Below, in pieces: positions 1 through 5,476 of a DNA stretch of 5,476 nucleotides. Below the pieces are notes generated by a model. The model was not told the origin of the DNA. It did no database searches and saw nothing but the letters and a program-made list of their open reading frames with translations. Both the position numbers and the translations under genes were made by a program. The stretch's first letter is position 1; every line of letters begins with the position of its first letter. The stretch lies in the NCBI GenBank assembly GCA_030646595.1, contig JAUSKS010000143.1, positions 1 to 5,476 on the forward strand. The letters are read 5' to 3'. Source of the stretch: Gallionellaceae bacterium (lineage in GTDB: Bacteria > Pseudomonadota > Gammaproteobacteria > Burkholderiales > Gallionellaceae).

Positions 1-16
1 GGCCGCGGGCCGATAA

Positions 17-1483
17 ATGACATTTGCCCAAGTAAAATTTGACTCGGGCGCGCAGGGTGAAAAGCACCCTGCTGACGAAAGCAACAGCGTCAGCGGTTTG
101 TATCACGAACTCGATCATTGGCAACTGAACACTGGCGGCAAGACCATCCATGCCAAGCGTATGGATGGTCGCTTCCGCACTATCAAATATTTTACTGCAT
201 TGACCTGGCTGGGTTTTTTTCTGATTCCTTATCTGCGCTGGGAGGACAGGCAGGCGGTCTTGTTCGACATCCCCGGACGACAATTTCATATCTTCGGTCT
301 GACCGTACTGCCACAGGATTTCTGGATGTTGTCGCTGACGCTGTTGTTTCTGGCGATTACCTTATTTGCTATTACCGCCTTTGCCGGGCGAATATTTTGC
401 GGCTATTTTTGTTTTCAGACGGTGTGGACCGATGCTTACACCTGGATCGAACAAAAGCTCGAAGGCAATCCAACCCGTCGCCACAAGCTGGATCAAGAGC
501 CGTGGGGTATCAGAAAAATAGGCATCAAAATAAGCAAGCACGCATTGTGGTTGCTGATTGCGCTGCTGACCGGGCTGAGTTTTGCTGCATGGTTCGCCGA
601 TTCATTTCAGTTGTGGCATGACTATTTTTCTTTACAGGCCAATGTTGCTGCGTGGATCGTGCTGGCCTTGTTTACCGGCGGCACGTATGTGTTCGCTGGT
701 TTTATGCGCGAGCAAGTATGTTTCTGGTTATGCCCGTATGCGCGCATCCAGGGGGTAATGTCGGACCGGCAGACCATCATGCCCACTTATGATTTTATCC
801 GTGGCGAACCGCGCGGAAAGTTTTTGAAAATCGGTCGTTTGGATGGCGGTAAAACACGTGGTGATTGCATAGAGTGCTTTCAATGCGTGGCCGTTTGTCC
901 CACTGGCGTGGACATTCGCGTCGGTCAGCAGGAAGGGTGCATCACCTGCGGCCTGTGCATAGATGCGTGTAATACGGTGATGGACAAGATCGCTCGTCCG
1001 CGTGGCTTGATACGCTACGCCTCGCTCGATGCCATCGAGGGAAAACCACAAAAAAATATACTGCAGCGCCCACGCATGGTGATTTATCTGGCGATCATGT
1101 CGCTGGCATTGTCTGGAATAGTGTACGGCCTGACTCATCTAGGTGCGCTCAAATTGCAGGTGATCCATGGCCGCCAGCCGCTGTTTGTGCGGCTCAGCGA
1201 TGGTGCCATTCAAAACCGATACGACATTAAAGTGCTGAACAAAACCGGTGCGGATTTGCTGGTGAAGATCAGCGCAGCGGGCGTACCGGGACAGCAAATA
1301 ATGGGTGCTGATGTGCCATTGCTGGCGCAGCACGGAAGAATTTCTGCCTATACCGTGTACGTGCGCGTTCCGCACGAAAATCTGTCCAGTGAGTCGGCCC
1401 CAATAGCGTTTCGCGTGGAAAGCCTGGCAGATGGAAAAATCAATGCGACCTACAACAGCGTGTTCATGTCGCCGCGTACTTAG
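17..1483 (+). CDS. ccoG: CcoG/FixG/RdxA-type membrane Fe-S protein of cbb3 oxidase biogenesis
   Basis: Inner-membrane polyferredoxin, 488 residues, normal length for the family. Work on CcoG links it to reduction of Cu(II) to Cu(I) during copper delivery to cbb3 oxidase. Seen here: a hydrophilic N-terminus of about 55 residues; membrane segments near 57-73, 101-124, 175-193, 208-229 and 353-375; membrane-proximal Cys pairs C128/C132 and C235/C239 (MREQVCFWLCPYAR); and two cytoplasmic 4Fe-4S motifs, C284-x2-C287-x2-C290-x3-C294-P and C308-x2-C311-x2-C314-x3-C318. After the last helix, residues 376-488 form the beta-rich FixG C-terminal domain expected in the periplasm. The ATG at 17 follows an in-frame TAA at 14-16, so no longer start exists; the next in-frame ATG is codon 49, just before helix 1. 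No clear Shine-Dalgarno precedes the ATG, which suggests coupling to an upstream gene, probably ccoP (inferred, not visible). Oddity: the usual CGYxCPQ motif reads CGYFCFQ. Family assignment is firm. Confidence 0.96.
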   Translation: MTFAQVKFDSGAQGEKHPADESNSVSGLYHELDHWQLNTGGKTIHAKRMDGRFRTIKYFTALTWLGFFLIPYLRWEDRQAVLFDIPGRQFHIFGLTVLPQDFWMLSLTLLFLAITLFAITAFAGRIFCGYFCFQTVWTDAYTWIEQKLEGNPTRRHKLDQEPWGIRKIGIKISKHALWLLIALLTGLSFAAWFADSFQLWHDYFSLQANVAAWIVLALFTGGTYVFAGFMREQVCFWLCPYARIQGVMSDRQTIMPTYDFIRGEPRGKFLKIGRLDGGKTRGDCIECFQCVAVCPTGVDIRVGQQEGCITCGLCIDACNTVMDKIARPRGLIRYASLDAIEGKPQKNILQRPRMVIYLAIMSLALSGIVYGLTHLGALKLQVIHGRQPLFVRLSDGAIQNRYDIKVLNKTGADLLVKISAAGVPGQQIMGADVPLLAQHGRISAYTVYVRVPHENLSSESAPIAFRVESLADGKINATYNSVFMSPRT

Positions 1484-1502
1484 TTTATTAAGGCCAATTT
1501 AA

Positions 1503-1508
1503 AGGAAG
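1503..1508 (+). promoter_or_regulatory. Ribosome binding site of ccoH
   Basis: AGGAAG lies 6 bases before the ATG at 1515. It sits directly against the alternative TTG at 1509, leaving no spacer, so it selects ATG 1515 as the start of ccoH. Confidence 0.75.
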
Positions 1509-1514
1509 TTGATT

Positions 1515-2060
1515 ATGAATAAAAATCCTCACGCATCGTTCGGCATATTTCAATTGGGCATATCGCAGCATAGCAAACAGGCCTTGCGTAACCCTTGGGT
1601 GCTCGGTTGGCTGGGCTTTGTGTTGATTGTGCTGGCGGTGAATGTCGGTTTGATTTTATTGTCTCGATCCAGCAACCCCGGATTGGTGGACAAGAATTAC
1701 TATGATCGCGGTCGCGATTTTGAGCGCAATGTGCTGAAGAAAAATTCAGCGCGCGCATTGCTAGGCTGGGAAGCGCGCCTGGAGACGCCGGAGCATATCG
1801 TCATGGCGCAAGCGACAGTGTTGCGTTTCGTCGTGGCGGATAATCGCGGATTGCCGTTGTCCGATGCAGACATCATCCTCACCGCTTACCGCCCCGCCGA
1901 CGCGGCAGCGGATTTCAGGATGAGCATGAATCAAACAGCTGCCGGACGCTATCAAGCCGACATGGTTTTTCCCTTAAAAGGAATATGGGATTTGATCGTC
2001 AAAGTAAAGCGCGGCGAGGATGAATATGAACTCACGCGGCGTATTTCTGTAAGCCAGTGA
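1515..2060 (+). CDS. ccoH: CcoH/FixH family cbb3 oxidase assembly protein
   Basis: Small membrane-anchored assembly factor, 181 residues. CcoH proteins associate with cbb3 subunits and are needed for a stable oxidase. Seen here: a cytoplasmic stretch of about 27 residues ending in RNPWVLGWLG, one membrane helix near 28-49, then the family motif GLVDKNYYDRGRDFERN (56-72). A periplasmic beta-rich domain follows (about 88-181), ending with the typical AGRYQADMVFPLKGIWDLIV region (143-162) and a charged strand. The start was chosen as ATG 1515 because AGGAAG lies 6 bases upstream; a TTG two codons earlier (1509) abuts that site. It lies 31 bases after ccoG, the only real gap in the cluster, and its TGA shares one base with the ATG of ccoI. 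FixH sequences diverge widely, so the call rests on fold pattern, motif and position together. Confidence 0.92.
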   Translation: MNKNPHASFGIFQLGISQHSKQALRNPWVLGWLGFVLIVLAVNVGLILLSRSSNPGLVDKNYYDRGRDFERNVLKKNSARALLGWEARLETPEHIVMAQATVLRFVVADNRGLPLSDADIILTAYRPADAAADFRMSMNQTAAGRYQADMVFPLKGIWDLIVKVKRGEDEYELTRRISVSQ

Positions 2061-4549
2061 TGAATACGGCAACGGCCAGCTTGAATGCCTCGCTCGGCTA
2101 CGCAAAGTGCGCCGAGGCGGCCTGTTTTCACTGCGGCCTGGCCGTGCCGCAACAGCAGACGATCACAGCACAAATAGACGGCGCAAGGCGGGAGTTTTGT
2201 TGTATTGGTTGCCAATCGGTATGCGCGGCAATTTATGAAGCGGGCTTGCAGGGATTTTATCAACGCACACCGCAAGGCATACTGTTAGCACCGCCGCCTA
2301 CGCCACCAGGCAATCTGACTTTATATGATCTGGACGATATACAGGGCGAGTTTGTCAATGAACTGGGTGAGACGCGCAGTCTTTATTTACTGATTGAAGG
2401 TATGCACTGCGCGGCTTGCGTGTGGCTGATAGAGAAAAGTATGGCGACGCTACCGGGCATCGTTCAGGCCAGCATCAACCTGACCGGAAAACGCCTGAGT
2501 GTGCGCTGGGACAACCGCCAAATAAAGTTGTCGGAGATCATCCGCCGCCTGGGTGAGATCGGCTACAACGCCGTGCCTTACGATCCCGAAGCGGTGGCGG
2601 GGGTGTTGAAAAAACAAAACCGTGCGCTGCTGCTGCGCTTGATATTCGCTGGGTTTGCCACGGCTAACATCATGCTGGTGGCGATTGCGTTATACAGCGG
2701 CGCGGATCAGGGCGAGTTCCGCCAGCTTTTTCATTGGGTGGGCTTGGCCTTGGCCACGCCCACCTTGTTTTATTCCGGCGGGCATTTTTTCCGTGGTGCC
2801 TGGACGGGTATTAAGCAACTGCATCTCACTATGGATGTGCCCATCGTCATCGGCACCTCGCTCACCTATCTGTATTCGACCTATGTGACGCTGGCCAAAC
2901 CCGTAACAGGCGAAGTGTATTTTGACACCGTAATCAATCTCATCTTTGTCATTTTGATCGGACGCTATCTGGAAGGCTCGTTTAAGCAGCAAGCCATGCT
3001 GTCCACGCAACGGCTGATGGATTTGCAGCCGCGCGTGGCCACCGTTATGCGCAACGGTCAGGAGCAGGTCGTGCCGGTGCGTGCCGTGCAGATAGGCGAG
3101 ATCGTGCTGATTAAACCGGGTGCGAATATTCCGGTGGATGGCGTGGTGTGCGAGGGCAGCAGCGCCGTGGATGAAGCGATGCTGAGCGGCGAATCGCTGC
3201 CCGTGGCTAAACAAGTGGACAGCAATGTATCGGCGGGAACAGTCAACGGCAGCGGCATGTTGCTGGTACGTACCGCGTGTGCGCTGAACGACACCGCGCT
3301 AGCGCGCATCATCCGGTTGGTGGAAGAAGCGCAATCGTCAAAAGCCCCGATTCAGCGTATCGCCGACCGCATCGTGCCCTGGTTTATATTCGTGACGCTG
3401 CTGCTGGCGGCGGCGACTTTTGTCGGCTGGCTACCGGTCAACCTGGAAACAGCTTTGATGGCGGCTACTTCAGTGCTGATTATTACCTGCCCGTGCGCGC
3501 TGGGCATGGCGACGCCGTTATCCATAGCCGTGGCCTCTGGTCTAGGTGCGCGTCGCGGCATTTTGATAAAGAACGGAGAAACACTGGAGACACTTTCCGG
3601 CGTCACGCATTTTGTATTCGATAAAACCGGAACGCTGACTCAAGGACGGATGCAGGTACACCAGATAACTGTGCTGCCGCATTTTAAGGCTCAGGAAATG
3701 TTGCGCCAGGTTGCTGCGCTGGAGCGTTACGCCGAGCATGGTGTGGCGCAAGCCATACTCAAGGAGGCTGAGGTGCGGGGGATTACCCGCGCCGAGGCGC
3801 AAGATTTTAGCTACGCGCCGGGATACGGTGTGCGCGGTACGGTAGATGGTGTGGAAGTGCTGGCGGGAACCGCAGCCTGGCTGGTACGCAACGGCATCAG
3901 CATAAATGTTGAATTGCAGCGGCAAGTTGCCGAGTTGGAGCAGCGTGCTATGACTTGTGTGCATTTGGCTGTGGGCCATGAACAGGTGGGATACATCGCC
4001 CTAGCCGACGAGCTGCGTCCCGATGCAAAAGTGCTGATAGAAAATTTGCGTGCCATGGGCATGCGCCTGACTCTGCTCAGTGGTGATCGCAAAGCGGTGG
4101 CAGAATCAGTCGCAGCGCAATTGGGTGGCATGGATGTGATCGCAGAAGTACTGCCACAGGACAAGGATCAAGTGATCCAGTCGTTGCAACAGCGCGGCGA
4201 AAAAGTAGCGATGGTGGGTGATGGTATCAATGATGCCCCGGCCTTGATTCGCGCCGATGTCGGTATCGCGGTAGGTTCCGGCACCGACGTATCGGTTGAA
4301 AGCGCGAGCATCGTTCTGACCGGCAGTGAGCTGGATAAAGTGCGCCAGGCTATGCTGCTGTCGCGCCGCACCTTGCACACCATCCGCCAAAACATCATCC
4401 TGTCGCTGACCTACAATGCAGTCATGGTGCCGCTGGCGATGATGGGTCTGGTCACGCCGCTGGTGGCGGCAATTGCGATGCCGGTCAGTTCCTTGCTGGT
4501 GATCGGCAATGCGGCGCGGCTGCGTAATATCTTGGAGAGAAATTCATAA
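2060..4549 (+). CDS. ccoI: CcoI/FixI copper-exporting P1B-type ATPase
   Basis: Inner-membrane ATPase, 829 residues, that exports Cu(I) for assembly of the heme-copper centre of cbb3 oxidase (CopA2/CtpA type, distinct from detoxifying CopA). Seen here: a Cys-rich N-terminal domain (C22-x2-C25, then C47, C48, C51, C55) typical of CcoI; one heavy-metal domain with GMHCAAC (114-120); eight membrane segments near 189-211, 222-242, 259-277, 287-304, 434-456, 463-489, 773-795 and 798-816; actuator loop SGES (376-379); metal-transport motif CPC (477-479); phosphorylation motif DKTGT (521-525, acceptor D521); LSGDR (673-677); hinge GDGINDAP (720-727). Y785-N786, M807 and S810-S811 match the Cu(I) site of P1B-1 pumps. 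Oddity: the normal HP dipeptide of the N-domain is HG (560-561). The ATG at 2060 shares one base with the ccoH stop (TGATG); a GTG one codon earlier is the alternative start. There is no strong Shine-Dalgarno, so coupling to ccoH is likely. Confidence 0.96.
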   Translation: MNTATASLNASLGYAKCAEAACFHCGLAVPQQQTITAQIDGARREFCCIGCQSVCAAIYEAGLQGFYQRTPQGILLAPPPTPPGNLTLYDLDDIQGEFVNELGETRSLYLLIEGMHCAACVWLIEKSMATLPGIVQASINLTGKRLSVRWDNRQIKLSEIIRRLGEIGYNAVPYDPEAVAGVLKKQNRALLLRLIFAGFATANIMLVAIALYSGADQGEFRQLFHWVGLALATPTLFYSGGHFFRGAWTGIKQLHLTMDVPIVIGTSLTYLYSTYVTLAKPVTGEVYFDTVINLIFVILIGRYLEGSFKQQAMLSTQRLMDLQPRVATVMRNGQEQVVPVRAVQIGEIVLIKPGANIPVDGVVCEGSSAVDEAMLSGESLPVAKQVDSNVSAGTVNGSGMLLVRTACALNDTALARIIRLVEEAQSSKAPIQRIADRIVPWFIFVTLLLAAATFVGWLPVNLETALMAATSVLIITCPCALGMATPLSIAVASGLGARRGILIKNGETLETLSGVTHFVFDKTGTLTQGRMQVHQITVLPHFKAQEMLRQVAALERYAEHGVAQAILKEAEVRGITRAEAQDFSYAPGYGVRGTVDGVEVLAGTAAWLVRNGISINVELQRQVAELEQRAMTCVHLAVGHEQVGYIALADELRPDAKVLIENLRAMGMRLTLLSGDRKAVAESVAAQLGGMDVIAEVLPQDKDQVIQSLQQRGEKVAMVGDGINDAPALIRADVGIAVGSGTDVSVESASIVLTGSELDKVRQAMLLSRRTLHTIRQNIILSLTYNAVMVPLAMMGLVTPLVAAIAMPVSSLLVIGNAARLRNILERNS
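4534..4539 (+). promoter_or_regulatory. Ribosome binding site of ccoS
   Basis: GGAGAG lies inside the last codons of ccoI, 9 bases before the ATG at 4549. It supports that start despite the overlap with ccoI. Confidence 0.65.
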
Positions 4550-4740
4550 TGGAAGTGATCTACACCTTAATTCCGGGCATGATTTTTTTCGGCTTGGTGT
4601 GCGTCGCGGTATTGTTCTGGGCAGTGAAGAAGGGACAATACGACGATCTGGAGGGCGATGCCAGCCGCATCCTGATGGATGACGAAGATATTCTGCCGCC
4701 ACAAATGCGTAGCGTAGCCGACGACAGGAAGGTAGCATGA
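4549..4740 (+). CDS. ccoS: CcoS, cbb3 oxidase maturation protein
   Basis: Tiny single-helix inner-membrane protein, 63 residues, normal size for CcoS. In studied bacteria, CcoS is needed for cofactor (heme b and copper) insertion into the catalytic subunit CcoN. Seen here: one N-terminal membrane helix (about 3-25) running straight into the family signature FWAVKKGQYDDLEG (23-36), then the acidic ILMDDEDI block (41-48) and a short polar tail. The ATG shares one base with the ccoI stop (TAATG) and has GGAGAG 9 bases upstream. The gene's TGA overlaps the start of the next gene by four bases (ATGA). Such small genes are easily missed, but motif and position make this call firm. Confidence 0.95.
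   Translation: MEVIYTLIPGMIFFGLVCVAVLFWAVKKGQYDDLEGDASRILMDDEDILPPQMRSVADDRKVA
4726..4732 (+). promoter_or_regulatory. Ribosome binding site of the gene at 4737
   Basis: AGGAAGG lies within the end of ccoS, 4 bases before the ATG at 4737 (7 bases counted from the GGA core). It supports translation of the overlapping downstream gene. Confidence 0.65.
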
Positions 4741-5237
4741 AATTTGATGTGCCAGTACAGGATGCCAAGCGAGCGGCGCACCCGCACGAGTTGCTGCTGG
4801 TTAACCTGATTCTTAACCACGTTTTCTTCTTTGTTTCGACCTTGGGTCTATCCGGCCCCTATCCCTATTTGCCGCTGATGGTGCCTATCATTTCAATCAG
4901 CATACTGGCCTATATATTCTGGCGTGCCCAACGTGCCAAAATTTGCGACCCTTGGTTTGTCAGCGCGCATTGGCAAGTTTGCGCACGGCGTAGCCGCCTG
5001 TTCCTGGCCATGCTGGCGGGTGCGTGCCTGCTATTGCTGCTGGGCTGGCTGGGATATTACTATTTGCACATGGCCAAGGTGCTGGTGCTGGCTTTATTTT
5101 CCATCGCTGGGTTGCCCGTTATGATTACCTTGCTGGTACTGGTGGTGCTGGAGTCGGAAGCATTAAATCAGGCGCGCAACAGCAGTTTGCCGCAGTGGGC
5201 AGCTGAGCGTTTTACCCCATCCAAGGAGTCCGTTTGA
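4737..5237 (+). CDS. Four-helix membrane protein of unknown function, coupled to ccoS
   Basis: I do not recognise this family. The product is 166 residues with four predicted membrane helices near 17-37, 42-62, 86-108 and 113-137. A basic linker (RAQRAK at 63-68, RRSR at 84-87) lies between helices 2 and 3. By the positive-inside rule, both termini and this linker face the cytoplasm. Notable residues: HPH (15-17) before helix 1, N26-H27 inside it, GPYPYLP (40-46) in the first periplasmic turn, and C70 and C82 flanking DPWFVSAHWQ in the linker. There is no Cys pair, heme-binding CXXCH or nucleotide-binding motif. It starts inside ccoS (ATGA overlap) with a good Shine-Dalgarno, and its end overlaps the next start (TTGA), so it is surely translated with the oxidase assembly genes. 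A role in cbb3 biogenesis or respiratory regulation is inference from position only. Confidence 0.82.
   Translation: MKFDVPVQDAKRAAHPHELLLVNLILNHVFFFVSTLGLSGPYPYLPLMVPIISISILAYIFWRAQRAKICDPWFVSAHWQVCARRSRLFLAMLAGACLLLLLGWLGYYYLHMAKVLVLALFSIAGLPVMITLLVLVVLESEALNQARNSSLPQWAAERFTPSKESV
5223..5228 (+). promoter_or_regulatory. Ribosome binding site selecting a TTG start
   Basis: AAGGAG, the consensus core, lies 5 bases before the TTG at 5234. The in-frame ATG at 5261 has no comparable site, so the TTG is the better start for the last gene. Confidence 0.65.
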
Positions 5238-5476
5238 GCCACTCATTTATTGTTGTCCGGATGATTCAAGCTGTAAAGGCGCGCGCTGTTTTTTTTGGGG
5301 TGTTGATTTTTTCCGTAGTGTTACTCGTAGCAGGCATGTTATTGCCGGGTGAAAGTCCCTCTCCGGTCGCTGACTTACCCTGGCAGATTGAACACGACGC
5401 AAACGGCATGCGTGTGTTTGGTTTGACCTTAGGCCACAGCACACTAGACGAGGCGCAAAACAAATTTCACGAGTCA
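5234..5476 (+). CDS. Membrane-anchored protein of unknown function, 5' part only
   Basis: Partial gene: 81 codons are open from the TTG at 5234 to the window edge, with no stop. The TTG overlaps the preceding stop (TTGA) and has AAGGAG 5 bases upstream; the alternative is the ATG at 5261 (codon 10). The protein has a short basic N-terminus (R9, K15, R17), one hydrophobic segment near 18-37 that would serve as signal anchor, a Pro/Ser-rich linker (38-46), then the start of a soluble, presumably periplasmic domain: LPWQIEHDANGMRVFGLTLG (48-67) followed by HSTLDEAQNKFHES. This LPWQI...RVFGLTLG...TL.EA pattern looks like the start of a real conserved fold, but I cannot name it. Position places it in the ccoGHIS transcription unit. 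The function is unknown, and a link to the oxidase is inference. Confidence 0.72.
   Translation, partial: MSHSFIVVRMIQAVKARAVFFGVLIFSVVLLVAGMLLPGESPSPVADLPWQIEHDANGMRVFGLTLGHSTLDEAQNKFHES

Noticed and set aside
1..20. Tail of an upstream gene, perhaps ccoP, ending at TAA 14-16 or at TGA 18-20 (ATGA overlap with ccoG).
   Set aside because: Only four or five codons would be visible, more than one frame is possible, and neither tail is recognisable, so no feature was called.
118..621. Plus-strand open frame in another phase inside ccoG (167 codons).
   Set aside because: Fully overlaps ccoG, whose frame carries the conserved motifs; no separate evidence of coding.
1484..1514. The ccoG-ccoH gap as a possible internal promoter.
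   Set aside because: At 31 bases, AT-rich, with no convincing -35/-10 pair; it holds only the ccoH ribosome binding site.
1992..2002. TTGATCGTCAA, resembling an FNR/Anr box.
   Set aside because: The half-sites are separated by the wrong spacing (FNR needs TTGAT-N4-ATCAA) and the site lies inside ccoH coding sequence.
2690..3214. Long minus-strand open frame opposite ccoI (174 codons).
   Set aside because: It lies wholly inside a certain gene, has no ribosome site or family motif, and its composition is what the reverse of ccoI codons would give.
4165..4178. Perfect inverted repeat GGATCA-AG-TGATCC.
   Set aside because: It is short, inside the ccoI coding region with normal codons (DQVI), has a two-base loop, and no partner site; probably chance.
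5276..5296. GC-rich stretch followed by eight T, like an intrinsic terminator.
   Set aside because: GCGCGC is self-complementary with no loop and no matching upstream arm is present; the reading frame continues through it.

Overview
The window is one tightly packed, entirely plus-strand gene cluster for building a cbb3-type (high-affinity, microaerobic) cytochrome c oxidase. The order is ccoG (17-1483), ccoH/fixH (1515-2060), ccoI/fixI (2060-4549), ccoS (4549-4740), then a four-helix membrane protein I cannot name (4737-5237), then the 5' part of a membrane-anchored protein I cannot name (from the TTG at 5234, running off the right edge). The first four genes are recognised from family motifs: two ferredoxin-like four-Cys clusters in CcoG, a membrane-anchored FixH domain, a complete P1B copper ATPase, and the FWAV..GQ.DDLEG signature of CcoS.

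Host: the ccoGHIS order is typical of Proteobacteria. The sequences and moderate GC content suggest a betaproteobacterium living at low oxygen, possibly of the Nitrosomonadales/Gallionellaceae type. This is an impression from protein sequence, not proof. The oxidase structural genes (ccoNOP) are not in the window and would be expected just to the left.

How the genes work together: CcoI exports copper across the inner membrane for the CuB site of CcoN. CcoG, a membrane Fe-S protein, has been linked to reducing Cu(II) to Cu(I). CcoH and CcoS are small membrane factors needed for stable assembly and cofactor insertion. Junctions after ccoH are 1- or 4-base overlaps (TGATG, TAATG, ATGA, TTGA), so all six genes are probably co-transcribed and translationally coupled. 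The only real gap is 31 bases between ccoG and ccoH. I saw no promoter, FNR box, terminator, RNA gene, repeat, mobile element or CRISPR array. Regulatory sites probably lie upstream of the window.

The most interesting part is the right end, where two unnamed membrane-protein genes are coupled to ccoS and are candidates for extra oxidase-biogenesis factors. A second point is a His-Gly in place of the usual His-Pro dipeptide in the nucleotide-binding domain of CcoI.
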